The position numbers and the translations under genes are program-made. Under the pieces are notes generated by a model. That model saw nothing but the letters and a program-made list of their open reading frames with translations, made no database searches and was not told the origin of the DNA. A stretch of DNA of 64,000 nucleotides from Sipunculus nudus (lineage: Eukaryota > Annelida > Sipuncula > Golfingiida > Sipunculidae): NCBI GenBank assembly GCA_026874595.1, contig CM049317.1, forward strand, positions 50,432,401 to 50,496,400, read 5' to 3'. Positions 12,187-24,399 of the stretch are shown piece by piece; within the stretch, counting starts at the first letter, position 1; each line of letters opens with the position of its first letter.

Positions 12187-13790
12187 TAAAACTAGAATAT
12201 GGGTAGTCGACCAGCGATATGTGTATCCGCAGAAATCAGAGTGGGACGGATGAAGTCAGGCATGGATTAAGTGGCATGGGGAATAGACTGAGGTGTGTTG
12301 CATATTAGCATGGATGTCTGCAGAGTAAACGTGAATGTAGGTGGTGCCACCTGTCATAAAATCGAGAAAATTGTCCAGGATGTATAAACCTGCAAAATTT
12401 CAGGTGGATAAGTCAAACCACTGCTGAGATATGAGTGATTTTATCCCAAGGCAGATGAACAGATGGACGCTGTGCATAAGTGGTTGCAGGTGGCACACCA
12501 GTTTTGCTTATGATGAAGAGTTATGTGAGATCTATACACATGCAAAATTTTGGCCCAATCGGTCAAACGGTTTCCGAGATATTAGCTTGGATGTCTGCAG
12601 AGAAAACATGAATATAGGTGGCGCCACCTGTCATAAATAGAGAAAGCTTTCCAGGATGTATTAACCTGCAAAATTTCAGGTGGATAAATCAAACCACTGC
12701 TGAGATATGAGTGATTTTATCCCAAGGCAGATGAACAGATGGATGCTGTGCATAAGTGGTTGCAGGTGGCGCCACCAGTTTTGCCTATGATGAAGAGCTA
12801 TGTGAGATCCATACACATGCAAAATTTTGGCCCAATCAGTCGAACAGTTCCTGAGATATGAGCTTGGATGTCTGCAGAGTAAACGTGAATGTAGGTGGCG
12901 CCACCTGTCATAAAATCAAGAAAGCTGTCCAGGATGTATAAACCTGCAAAATTTCAGGTGGATAAGTCAAACCACTTCTGAGATATGAGTGATTTTATCC
13001 CAAGGCAGATGAACAGATGGACGCTGTGCATTAATGGTTTCAGGTGGCGCCACCAGTTTTGCCTATGATGAACAGCAATGTTAGATCTATACACATGCAA
13101 AATTTTGGTCCAATCGGTCAAACCGTTTCTGAGATATGAGCTTGGATGTCTGCAGAGTAAACCTGAACGTAGGTGGCGCCACCTGTCATAAACCGAGAAA
13201 GCTTTTCAGGATGTATTAACCTGCTAAATTTCAGGTGGATAAGTCAAACCACTGCTGAGATATGAGTGATTTTATCCCGAGGCAGATGAACAGATGGACG
13301 CTGTGCATAAGTGGTTGCAGTTGGCGCCACCAGTTTTGCCTATGATGAAGAGCTATGTGAGATCTATACTCATGCAAAATTTTGGCCCAATCGGTCAAAC
13401 GGTTCCCGAGATATGAGCTTGGATGTCTGCAGAGTAAACCTGAATGTAGGTGGCGCCACCTGTCATAAAATCGAGAAAGCTGTCCAGGATGTATAAACCT
13501 GCAAAATTTTAGGTGGATAAGTCAAACCACTGCTGAGATATGAGAGATTTTATCCCAAAGGCAGATGAACAGATGGACGCTGTGCTAAAATGGTTGCAGG
13601 TGGAGCCACCATTTTTAGTTCATGTTATAAAAAGGGCTACATTTGTGCTAAATTTTTAGCCTGATCGGTCAAACGGTTCCCGAGATATGCGGGTTTATGT
13701 GTGGAAACAGACACACAAATGGACGCTGGGCAGCGAGGAAAGGTCAGAGGTCAACCAAAAATGAGGGTGCAGCAGTTCACATGTGACCTG
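12187..13790 (+). repeat. Pearl/HINE-like element with about five 278-bp core units
   Basis: The head matches 1,750-1,870. Core units are marked by GATGTCTGCAGAG at 12,310, 12,588, 12,867, 13,147 and 13,424 (spacing 277-280). Each unit carries two GGTGGCGCCACC-type palindromes and a GGTCAAACGGTT segment. The tail with AGGTCAGAGGTCAACC and GTTCACATGTGACC matches that at 2,190-2,240. Frames within are repeat artefacts. Confidence 0.75.
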
Positions 13791-13885
13791 ATGATAAACC
13801 CAATTCACTTAAAATGCAAACCAAGTTTTTTCAAACAGTTGAAAGATATAGTTCCAATAATCTGGGAATTCTACATCCAAACATT

Positions 13886-13935
13886 GTCTAGACGTCTAGA
13901 CGCTGTGTCTAGACGTCTAGACACATTGTCTAGAC
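13886..13935. repeat. Cluster of GTCTAGAC palindromes
   Basis: Five copies of the octamer in 50 bp: doubled at 13,886-13,901 and 13,907-13,922, single at 13,928-13,935. Could extrude or serve as a binding array; function unknown. Confidence 0.7.
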
Positions 13936-14204
13936 ACTCTCCCAGAGCCAGGTCAGTTGCCATGGTGATGTCTGGACCCCACCTGTTTGTACTGAGTGAC
14001 CTCTTGACTTGGCTGCTGAAACTCAAATCTGTTTTCAAATACAAAAGCCTTTTTCAATTGGCTACAATGTTTTTTTAAAACTGTATTTACCCAATCTGTT
14101 CTTATAAAACTGGCAGAACCCTACCTTAGAATAATTCTTGTAAAGTTTAAACCAATCAGCTTAACAGCTTCATCATAAATCAGTGTATAAGCTAGAAGAG
14201 TTAA

Positions 14205-14733
14205 AAATTACATTTTCGCTTGTAAAAAACACATCAATGTAGGTGGCGCCACCAATACCTCAAAATCTGATATGACATATGTGACAAACATTGGTAAAAA
14301 ATTTGGTGATTATAGCTCTAGCCGTTTCTGAGATTTTAATTTTAGTGTGCTTTTTGGACAGATAACTAAGTTCAACCTCCTGTAACTCGGCCAAAAATCT
14401 CCAAACTGGAACCATTCAAACAAACTTGAGAGAGATTGTTCCAGGGATCATTTCTGTGAAATATTGGACAATTTGGCTGGACAGTTTCAGAGAAGAAGAT
14501 TTTTAAAGGTTTTTAAGCTTTTTCTCTATAAAATCTAAATTAATGCAGATAACCAATAATAAGCTCTAGGGCACCAAGTTTCACATGTGACTAATTCTAA
14601 CATATAATTTGGAGCTGCTAGCTCCGACGGTTTCTGACTTACAGCCATGGACGGTGGAAAGCCAGCCCTGGGCGGCGGACGGCTGACAATGGACGGACGA
14701 CGCTGCGCCATCGCATAAGCTCACAGGTTCACT
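14205..14733 (+). repeat. Third copy of the ~420-bp GGTGGCGCCACC repeat
   Basis: Matches the units at 4,855-5,762 block by block and ends in GGACGGACGAC, CATCGCATAAGCTCAC and GGTTCA. Confidence 0.65.
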
Positions 14734-15121
14734 TAAAAGGGGGCCCTCCACTCTACCTTGATCATATCATGTTCGGATTGCGTAACAAAAACATTGTTCA
14801 ATGGAAATAACAAGTTGGTTACGGAAGGGCCATATCCCTGAAGCGGCGTGTGCAGAAGGTCTGCCTCATACCAGTGAGTGTGAATGTAGAGAAAGAGCAG
14901 AAGTACTCTAACCAGCAAATGATCAGATCTACTGACAGCGGACAAAGTGTAAGGGAGAAGTGTTCAAGCAGTTCGACCGCAAGTAAATGGCTTGCAATAG
15001 CAATTCAATCAATAAAATCAGACATGCAGAACTGCAAGTGAGAACCAAGCATTTTTTTATATATAAAACTACATCTTGGACACGTCGCACACAGCGATAA
15101 ACATGATTGTCATTTGGATTA

Positions 15122-15460
15122 GACCAAAAAATATTAAAGTTATGGTTCTCAGGCACTGCCCGCATCAATTTTTACCCCCCACATCAAAAATTTTTATTTT
15201 GATTTTCAACAGAAACTTACCGATTTTGAGCTGCAGCCGCTCGGATATTTCTTTCAAGTAGACAAAATCATACAATTTCCTTTGTTATGTAGTGCTTAAG
15301 CTTGTTTAACAAAATAAATCTGTTATTATCATGCTTTTCCCTTATCATTTGACATTGTAAGCGAAACATACTAAAAAAATAAAAATAAAAAAAAAGCCCT
15401 CCCGCATTGATTTCTGAAAAAAAGTGCCTGAGAACCATTCCTTTTTTTTTATTTTGGCCT
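15122..15460. mobile_element. Second copy of the TA-flanked MITE family
   Basis: Same structure and internal sequence as 54,470-54,808: GACCAAAA start, GGTTCTCAGGCAC, matching GTGCCTGAGAACC near the 3' end and TTTTGGCC close. TA lies at both edges (15,120-15,121 and 15,461-15,462). It sits outside the palindrome, so the family is dispersed. Confidence 0.85.
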
Positions 15461-15529
15461 TATATTCATTTCCGACTTATGTCTGTTATTGCCATCTGGT
15501 GGCAACTACAGAGACTACTGTGGTTATCT

Positions 15530-16012
15530 TTATTTTCGTGAGGCTGAAATTTCGCGATTTCATCATTTTGAACGTTTCGCGAGGGTTACATTTTCGCGAT
15601 TGCCCCAGAACATGCAAAATCTAAGTAAAGCAGGATCTGTTTTGATTTAGAAAAAAATCCTTCAATACCTAAATAATTTCTGGTTGTCATTAAATTAGGA
15701 CTTGTATTACAGTCGATATGTATCACAGACTGTTATGTGTGTACGGGCTAATGCATGGGCGAGTTTCGAAACCAGGTACAACTTAGGTTGCGGTTGAGGT
15801 TGTTTTCAGAGGTCTTAGTTGATGGGGCATATAATTCCCGAGGGTTTTATATTCGGGATAATTTCACATTCGCGAATATCGTGAAATTAAAACCCTCGCG
15901 AATAAAAAGGCAACTACAGTATTTTCCCATGACAGCCAGGTTTCATATCTGCGTTGTTTCAATTTTGCGGCATTTCCCCTACGGCGAATATCGCAAATTT
16001 AAAACCACCGCG
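15530..16012. repeat. TTCGCGA-rich dispersed repeat copies
   Basis: Several short segments (15,530-15,605, 15,835-15,920, 15,960-16,012; also 11,815-11,875 and 1,470-1,498) share GAGGGTTTTA, ATTTCGCGA and their reverse complements. This suggests fragments of an inverted-repeat element broken up by later events. Confidence 0.45.
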
Positions 16013-16036
16013 AATAACAAGCCAGCCACAGTGTGT

Positions 16037-16045
<9 letters not shown>

Positions 16046-16108
<63 letters not shown>
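16046..16108. repeat. TA dinucleotide tract
   Basis: About 60 bp of TA repeats after a short GTGTGT tract. Spurious Tyr-Ile frames come from it. Confidence 0.95.
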
Positions 16109-16111
<3 letters not shown>

Positions 16112-16434
16112 ATTAAGTTTGACAGATATGCAACTCATCATTATATGATAATTGGTCTGGAGTGACTGATAGTGGAGCAGCTCCCTGAGCAACAGTCATG
16201 CAGATCACTGTTTCTGATTCAAAGATAGTTTTATGCACAGGGGCTGCAACATTTTAAAAGTGAACTCTGTTTTCATTCATAAACTTAATATTTAGTTAAA
16301 TATCTTGGACATAAATTACTATTTTCTGCCCAAAATTACACGTTTCCATAAACACAACATGTGATTTTATACAATTTTATTCTTGGAAAGAGATTTATGT
16401 TGTAGCATTTTTCTTAAAGTGACATAATCAGGCC

Positions 16435-16810
16435 CAAAATTCTGCCTATTCTTTCACACTGTTAGTTCAGTTTCCCAGCAAAACTATCCCAGCACACAGT
16501 CTCAGTACCTCACATACGATTGTTAAATAACACCTTGTTATGGCTCAGTGTGTTGGTAAACACAGTCCAGTGAGTCCACATGCGTCTTTTAATGATAACA
16601 TGGCCGAGTGACCGGAGATCTGATTTTGAGCCACAACACACAGTGTTTCAGCCACTTGAACATGTATAACATTTTTGGGCTAATTCATCGGGGGCATCTC
16701 CTGATTAACACATGTTGTGGCTCTACAATGCAGATGCCCCCACGCGCTGTGTTTATGTTGACACCTGGTCACGCCCAATTCACTGTTTTTAACAATCGTT
16801 TACAAGAGTG
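16435..16810. repeat. Dispersed repeat shared with the palindrome spacer
   Basis: Matches 39,865-40,415: TATTCTTTCACACT, CCAGCACACAGTCTCAGTAC, GACCGGAG and GCGCTGTGTTTATGTTGAC in the same order. A short related core also occurs at 27,550-27,610. Type unknown. Confidence 0.6.
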
Positions 16811-16957
16811 AGCAAATGGTTTCAAGGCAATATTTTTGCAGGTACCAATTTATTTTAAGAGGAATAAGGTATTTTTGGTGTTAATTCAACATGCTATATA
16901 GGTGATTGGGCCCCTTTAATGTTTTTTATGCAGCAGTATCCAGGATCCTGGAAAAAG

Positions 16958-16960
<3 letters not shown>

Positions 16961-17047
<87 letters not shown>
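16961..17047. repeat. TA dinucleotide tract
   Basis: Uninterrupted TA repeats of about 86 bp. Confidence 0.95.
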
Positions 17048-17049
<2 letters not shown>

Positions 17050-17050
<1 letters not shown>

Positions 17051-19281
17051 GGGTCAAAATTATGATACAAACTCTTGCACAATGCAAGCTTTTATCCATC
17101 AAAGCAACCTGAGATGAAGACTGACTTGCGGCAGCAGCAAGTGCCTAACCGTAATGTACATAGGCCTATATATGTTGAAAATTGCCATGAAAAAAAATTT
17201 ATAGCCTTTCATTTGTGATCGTATATATTTCAATTATTTGTCATCACCATCCTTATGTCTTGCACATCTCCGCGCCAATCTGCCGCAGGTTTCCCGGGTG
17301 TTGCTGTTTGTATTCATGATTGTGTTCTGTCATTACGACGTTAGGCTACTCTCCTGTCGCGGGTTTAAACTTGTGCTGCTGACTGTATAATTGTTGCAAC
17401 GTGCCACGAAATGTCAGCACACACAGCGCCGTGTCAACAGCTTGTTTGTCTCATGAACTACGTCACCCATTTCACAGAATTTATTGAGAATGATCCCCTT
17501 AATAATACAATACCCCTTGCATCATCCCCGACTGTTTCAGGACAAAAACAAGAGTTGAGAGACAATAGTTCTGTTCCACATTTTCCATTATTTATACTGT
17601 TGTGATGTCACTTAATAAATCAATCAGAAAATTAATATTAATCAGGAATATATTGTAATTAAACATATAAAAAGAATATTTAATATATCATGTTTCAAGT
17701 ATATATTTATGTACTTAAAATTTTTATATAAGCAAATCGTTATGAATATATGCTTTGTATGTTTAGCAAAGCATGTACATACTAGTACCTAGAGAATGGA
17801 AGATCACTGGCCGTCATGTTCAGTGATTCATATCTTACTGAATCTGTTCACAGCATAGCAAGAATAGCTGTTAATACAAGTGCGAGCTCTATCCACGCTT
17901 ACTGGTCAATCTGAATATAAACCGTGGTGAGCACTGAATCTTAATGCATGGGGAAATCCCAGACAAAAGTCAGTCATATGAAGAAGCATACTAAAGACTT
18001 TTCCAGAATCTTGTGAAGCCTCCTGGATCAGTGATATCCAGGTGAAACCTGTATGTACTAGTTGTATTGTAAAGATTCAGTTCACATGAATATGTATTAG
18101 TCTGTATATTTATAAATATTGCTCACTCGGTATGACTAATGAGGAGATCCCAGCCACCGCGAACATCTGTCTTCAAGAAGTAATCTCTCCTAGTCATCCA
18201 GAGAGAGACTATTATTGTCAAACTGGAATAAAAACCTCTAACATAATCCCAAATTACTTGTTTCTGTGAGTGTGCGACGGACGTCTGCCTGCAACCAAAC
18301 AACACACCAATGTAATAATACCAATTAAAACGCCCCTGTTACTGTCCCTAAGGTTTTTTCTTAATTTTTCAAAGAATGAAGTCGCAGTGACTCATTTTCG
18401 GTTTGGTAGGAGATTTTAGAGACATCTAACAGTATGCAGTATTTTGGATTCGTAGGTCTATCTGTTTTCAATACGTGCCAGTCTAACGGATGGATGGATG
18501 ACTGACAATGGACCACGACTATAGCTTATAGTAAGCTGAGCTAACAATTAAATAAGCATTTTTTTGTTGCAGGCCTGTAGCTAGAGTACCTGCTTGCCTC
18601 CAGCCATGCAGTAACTTGGGTTAGCCTAGTGAAGTACTTAGTGGTGGTGGACACTGTTACACTTCAATTAGGGCTAAGCTAATTAGCAGGGGCAGATCAA
18701 GGATTTTAGAAGTTGACGGGTCTGTCCCAGGAAGTCCAAAAAGACAATTTAAAGTAAGGTCCCCTAATCCAGAAAGGGAGGGGTCAAGTCTGGATTATTT
18801 AGTTTAAACACCTGAAATAGTTGTTGTGGCTCAAAAGTAGGGAGTCTGGACCCCTGGACCCCCTTCTGGATCTGCCACTCATTAGGACAGTTAATGAGTT
18901 CTCATGTTGGGTATTATTGTAAGCAACAGGTTTTGTGTGTGCTTGTGGGTAGAGAGAGAGAGAAAGAGGGAACCAGATAACATTCATCAGTTTCAAAAAT
19001 AAAATGAGAGATGAAGCTCAAGAGAAAGAGAGAGTATCTTCTGTGATATACACCGTATTATGTCATGAGCTATACATTGTAGTGTTGGAGTTCTATCTAG
19101 TGACTGGAAATCTAGTACTAACTTGAACCCTATAAGAAGGGGCAGATCCAGGATTTTTTCTAAAGGGGAGGGTCATGCCCAGGAAGACTGAAAAGATTCG
19201 AAACCAAAAAAAAATTTCCTCTTGTCCAGGGAGGACGGGGTCAAGGTCACAAACTTTATTTGAAACCCTTAAAAAAAATGA

Positions 19282-19312
<31 letters not shown>

Positions 19313-19430
19313 GGGCCCAGATCTGTCATTGCTGTGTTTATACTGATAGGAACAACATCTGGTGGCCTTAGTTTATATTGATGGTAATGACATCTGGTGG
19401 GCTTAGTGTGAAGTTTAATGTGTTTTAGCT
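17050..19430. other. No gene seen
   Basis: Apart from the repeat fragment at 18,340-18,543 and the poly-C run at about 19,285-19,312, I see nothing recognisable. Confidence 0.5.
18340..18543 (+). repeat. Hairpin-ended dispersed repeat, 3' fragment
   Basis: Only the last ~200 bp of the family. The hairpin is shortened to TAGCTTATAGTAAGCTGAGCTA, meaning part of the stem is deleted. Confidence 0.6.
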
Positions 19431-19440
19431 AATGCCAATA

Positions 19441-19546
19441 TAGTCCATCTCTGGACCCTTGTGTCCTATGTTAGACCTGATGGACGGACACGTACGTGTC
19501 CGTCCATCAGGTCTAACATAGGACACAAGGGTCCAGAGATGGACTA
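19441..19546. mobile_element. Perfect 106-bp palindrome flanked by 9-bp direct repeats
   Basis: Two 53-bp arms are exact reverse complements with no spacer; the centre is ACGT between 19,493 and 19,494. The element is bounded by ATGCCAATA on both sides (19,432-19,440 and 19,547-19,555). A target duplication of about 9 bp and pure inverted-repeat content suggest a minimal foldback or Mutator-like MITE. No second copy is in the window. Confidence 0.75.
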
Positions 19547-19559
19547 ATGCCAATAAAGA

Positions 19560-20637
19560 TCGTAAACATTAAAAGGACTTATTTAATTTCAGAATGCATA
19601 CATGTACATGAAAGATAATACTACAGTATAATATAAAGATTAAAGGAAAGACAGATATGTTTGAGTGCCGCTTACCTTTTAAGCTTTTCAGCAGATCGTC
19701 TTGTCGTTGACGACGATGAATTATGTACCCTTGAACTGTATACAACCTTGTAAACATAAATATTATCACGTAGCCCTACTTCTTGACCCGTGACCGGCAA
19801 GGCGTTCCCCTTTCTGACCTTTCCGTGAAAGTTAGTAAAACGCGTGCACGCACACACGCACGCAGATTTCCTCTATAATTTACAAACAGGCTGAGACGCT
19901 TGCGGTCGTGTGTGCGGATCATGTATAAATTTGAATAGACCTACATCTGACGAAAATCAAATTTAATGTACACCTACGCGTATAGCGGTTATAAGAAACA
20001 TTTGAGGCAGTTACCTCTAAATTAAAATTTTATTTTGTAATCTGTGTTTTTTTTAAGATTCCAATTAATTAATTCCGTTCCCGCCGAGTCGTGTACATGG
20101 TTAATGTTTATCATATCTTTAAATTAATTGAAAAAAAAAATAAACTTTAATTATGTTTTAAAGGGACCTATTCACAATCTAGGTATATCAGAACTACATG
20201 AAATTTTAAATAATCTGTTTAGTATAATCTAATATTGCCGTCGGAATCTGCCAATATAACGTCCTCAAAACGTTTGCTTACTCCTGACCACAACTGAGAA
20301 AACAGCTTGCACCGGGCGCATCGGTGGTTCCAACCGGCGTTTCTTCCGTGTTTCTTCTTTCGTTGTTGTCCTTGTTTGGAAATCGGCTAGCTCGCATGCT
20401 CAAGGTCGGACCTATGATCACGCAGTTTTGTTATGGTAAATATGGTGAACAAGACCGGACCTCTGATCACGCAGTTTTGTTATGGTAAACAGCCACACGT
20501 GGACGGTGTTTATACTCACACTAAGAATCATAACAACGTAGAAAACAGATGAACTGGATCGAGCTATACTGAGCCCCTGTGCCGGAGCAGTTTTAAGTTA
20601 ATTTGCATTCATCCTATACAATTCACCATAAATCAAA

Positions 20638-20691
<54 letters not shown>

Positions 20692-20904
20692 TGAAATTAA
20701 ATATTCGCCTTTTTTATTTTTTAATTTTTTTACGACAAAAATTAAAGAACTTTAGGCCTACTTCCCTGCGTCTCAAACACCCAATTTTGTCCTTAAGTAC
20801 CGATTATTTTCATATATTGTTATCTTTATTGTTGAAAGTCAAAGAATTACAAATATGGTAAGAAAAGATGTAGTAATAGCATTTGAAACTAGAAATTGAT
20901 TAGA
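19560..20904. other. No gene seen
   Basis: Mixed AT-rich sequence including a short duplicated segment (CTCTGATCACGCAGTTTTGT type, about 20,408-20,490) and a TA tract. No gene. Confidence 0.5.
20643..20689. repeat. TA dinucleotide tract
   Basis: Uninterrupted TA repeats of about 46 bp, just outside the visible left arm. Confidence 0.95.
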
Positions 20905-21135
20905 TTTTGGTGTGGGTCCGGCTCATGATCCGGATGATCTAGGAAGGACTTTCAGGAATATTCACAAATGTGCATTCACATATGCACGATTGTACATGGG
21001 AATATGGCCAGAATAAGTGAGTGAACCTGGGATTATGGGTCATTAAGGGAATGAAAACACGCATTGCGGAGTACCCCACATATAAGGACCGCCAACAAAA
21101 GAGTGGCCTGCATTCTAGAGAATGCATACTTCTAG
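20905..21135 (+). mobile_element. Helitron-like short repeat, copy 1 (left arm)
   Basis: The 3' end has hairpin GCATTCTAGAGAATGC (21,110-21,125), six bases, then CTAG followed by T, as in Helitron termini. The 5' part has a GGTCCGG...ATCCGG stretch. The 5' terminus could not be fixed. Its mirror copy reaches the window end at 63,864-64,000. Confidence 0.6.
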
Positions 21136-21863
21136 TTTATAGTTAATTTTATATAAAAAAAATCTTGTTACGCCACCAAAGAAATAATTATATGTAATTG
21201 TTTTACTGACTCTGAGACCAAAATCAGCAATAATGATCGGGACACGATAAGATGAAAAGGAGACGGGCTTGGGTAAGTGGAAGACTTCTATTAAACTGTC
21301 AGACCAATTGGCCTAACAGCATGTACTTTTACTTGCCGCTGGTACAATGAGTATTTACACGTGCAATGCCGCCAAATCAGTGACCGAATCGTCTACATGT
21401 CTTGACTTCCTACCAGCTAGCGCATGCCCCCCCCCCCCCCCATTTTAAGGATTTTTTTAAAGATTCAGAACAAGATCACAACATTGCAACAACCTTCAGC
21501 CGTGAGAACACGACTTATTAGGCATTTATGACGGACTGGTAATCTATCTTACTTGAGTCGTTACACAAGCCATACGGGGAAACTCCTTGCAAAGTTAGGC
21601 CATCCATCCTGTTGCATCTGTATCTTAAAAAACAGCCGGTAATCTTAATATGAGGCTACGAAAAATGAATAACCACGAATGAATAACACAGACCAAAGTT
21701 CAAATCCATCTCTTTTATAAAAAGTCCTGCTTTGGTTCATTCGGTCAGAAATTAAAGGAAGATGCAAGGGAATTTAACAATATGGTGAATTTTAGCGGAA
21801 ATTTTCTCGAACCTGATATATGTGTTGTTTGCATGTATACATACATGACTTATGATTGTGTTA

Positions 21864-22154
21864 CAGCCTGGTATTGTTCTCAGGCACAGCCCGAGTCAAT
21901 GTTAACCCCACGCATCAAACATTTTAATTTTAATTTTCATCTTTTCAAGAAGATCAAATAGTACAATTTTGATAAGATTTCCTTTGTTATATAGTGCTGT
22001 TACCTGTTTAGCATAAACATTGTGTTATTTTCAAGCCTTTTCCCTGATCGTATGATATTTTTATCGAAACATACAACAACAACAAATTAAAAAAATCGCC
22101 AGCCCGCTGATTTTTTAAAACAAAGAGCCTGAGAACCATACCTTTTTTTGGTCT
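21864..22154. mobile_element. Diverged MITE copy, left arm
   Basis: Shares GTTCTCAGGCAC and GAGCCTGAGAACC inverted ends and TA flanks with the family, but is shorter and more diverged, with shortened termini. It is present in both arms, so it predates their separation. Confidence 0.75.
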
Positions 22155-22294
22155 TACTGGATTTAAAAAAAAAAGAAAAGACAGGATAAGTGTTTAGGTA
22201 TCCAAATGTCCTGTTATTTAACCGGGAATGATGGGGGGGGGGGGGGGGGGGGGGGGTGTAATTTGTAAACTACACATATTTGAACAATGGACAA

Positions 22295-23630
22295 TTAGGA
22301 TTATTTAGGAAGCACTTATAACCGATTCCGGGGATTGTACTAATTGAGGATTAGTTATGCATAATCATAAACTGTTTTGGTATATATCTAGATAAATAGA
22401 TAGATTGATTGATAAACAGTGGTGCATGGTGTGCCAATTATTTCATTATATCGATAATTGTTCGTTTTCTATTCTAAATGATTAAATTGATTACATTTCT
22501 GCGATAATACGGTGAGGTATGCGCATCCAAAAAGGCATGTTATCTCGATAAAACATTCTAATTAACACAGAGATATAAGAAAGACGGGACACTAAACAGC
22601 AAACAGCATTAAAGTTTATCCTTGTGCAACCAATAAGTATCAACAATATGATCAGTACCTTGACCTTCCATGCGTGAGGTACAGGATGTATACCTAAAGT
22701 ATTGACCAAGTTAATTCAGTGCAAGTCTACACAGCAAATTTCACGGTAATACAGATGAAATATAAAATAATCGATTAACGATTGATTATCGTTTTGGTCT
22801 TTCAGTCATCGAGTATGATTTTAAAATCGTTTCCTACAACTACAGCAAAACATTAGACAACACACATTGAATGAAACATCACAAAATTATGCCAGTGACA
22901 CTTACTTGTTCCCTCAAAGTACGAAGAAAGTTTGAGAAATATATAATATCCCTGGGCGAAAGCAATATTGCCTTCCTTTTTGTCACTGGAGAATAAAGTT
23001 AATATATGTTGTTAGTTTAAAGTTAACTTGCCAGACTACCTATTTCACGTTTGACTTAGATGTCTCAGCTTTGTTTTCTTGGTAACATTTAGCCACACAG
23101 GGATGACCCAGTTTGGATAGACCTGTACGTCACTAGCCATGTGTGTGCGTATTCATGATATTTTCATGTGTTCGCGCATACCTGACGCCTGATTGCCTCC
23201 GCCAGAAGAGTTGCGTTCATTCCCGTTCGCGCGCGTGTGTGTGTGTTTTTGTGTGTGTGTGTTCACAACAAAGCTTATCCTACCCGTTTCAAACCCTTCT
23301 AACCAGATATTATGTTAATATAATAAAATCATGTTTGTTGAAGCTCTCAGGAGAACTGAACATTTTTTTATGTCGGACTCTCTGTCATGATGCACACTCG
23401 TAATAGCCGTCAGGTGGCACTACAATCGCTCCTAAAAAAGTGAAATTTCTCGGAAATAACCCCCATAGGATACACTGTGAATCATTAACGCGAATATTTA
23501 AGACAAAACACTGCATATCTGTGGCATGGCCATGCATCGGAGACGATGCGTGACAATCTTTTTTACCAATTATAATGTATATTAACTCACGCAATCAATC
23601 ATGAACGGAATCCAATGAAGTTTTCAATTA
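22295..23630. other. Left-arm-specific block
   Basis: This 1.3-kb stretch has no match in the right arm, where a different 427-bp block occupies the same place (62,272-62,698). Flanks match well on both sides. It has a GT/GC-rich patch near 23,228-23,262. No gene or transposon ends recognised. Confidence 0.75.
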
Positions 23631-23664
23631 GGGCACTTCGGGAATTGGTCAATGAAGATTAAAT

Positions 23665-23920
23665 GTTGGCGTCGGTCCGGATCATTATCCGGATCTAGGA
23701 AGGACTTAAAATAATATTCCCAAATGAGCAGTCACATATGCCCGATAGATCATGGGAATATGGGCCAAATAAGTGTATGCGAACCCTTGTTGGGGAACAT
23801 ATGCATCAATGAACCTGGGAATATGAGCCCAATAAGTTGAAAACACGGGCTGCGGAGTACCTCACATTAAGGACCGCCGAAATGGCGGAGGCCTGCATTC
23901 ATGAGAATGCGTATTTCTAG
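23665..23920 (+). mobile_element. Helitron-like short repeat, copy 2 (left arm)
   Basis: Same family as 20,905-21,135. The hairpin is GCATTCATGAGAATGC (23,895-23,910), then six bases, CTAG (23,917-23,920) and T. The near end has an inverted CCGGATCATTATCCGG. A mirror copy lies at about 61,983-62,240 on the minus strand. A partial, more diverged relative appears at 10,598-10,775. Confidence 0.6.
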
Positions 23921-24179
23921 TTTGGTCTGGTTCCATAGTCTGATGTTGTTCCACAGTCTGCTCCCCTCTAATAAATATTTGCCTTAGCAAACCATAGCAA
24001 CCTTCAGAACGGTCAAATAAACCTAACAATACAAAATAATTCTCTGAAACTTTGTCTCATTTTTTTCAATTGACAGTCGAGACCAGTTACATCAAGTTTC
24101 CCCAAATTGCTTTTTTACACTTCTTAAAATGGTGCATCGTACTATATATTTTGAGAATCTGGGCATGGGCCACAAACAT

Positions 24180-24360
24180 GTTATTCCGTTCTAAACATTG
24201 CCGATTCAGGTCCCCTTGTCACCGCAAATAGATTCTCGCCTCGTCGATGTCCTCGGAGAACTTTCATGTTGCATATCCCCTGTTTGACCCTCCTTCAAGA
24301 TTATTTCTTCCAGTTTCTCGAAACCGCTCATGGGGGCTGTCATTTTGCTTACACACTTAA
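24180..24360 (-). repeat. MTAPMSGF repeat, copy 1 (left)
   Basis: On the minus strand it carries a frame beginning MTAPMSGFEKLEEIILKEG. It then frameshifts relative to the right-arm copy (61,558-61,721), which stays open for 54 codons. Related copies are at 33,169-33,370 and 33,830-34,045. Confidence 0.5.
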
Positions 24361-24399
24361 ACTTGAATGACGTTACAGTTCACTACGCTCTTTACACAG

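Noticed and set aside
13311-14078. Plus-strand frames in the 278-bp array and its tail
   Set aside because: Repeat-derived; the same core is frame-broken in neighbouring units.
15755-17112. Frames rich in Tyr-Ile repeats
   Set aside because: Translations of TA dinucleotide tracts.
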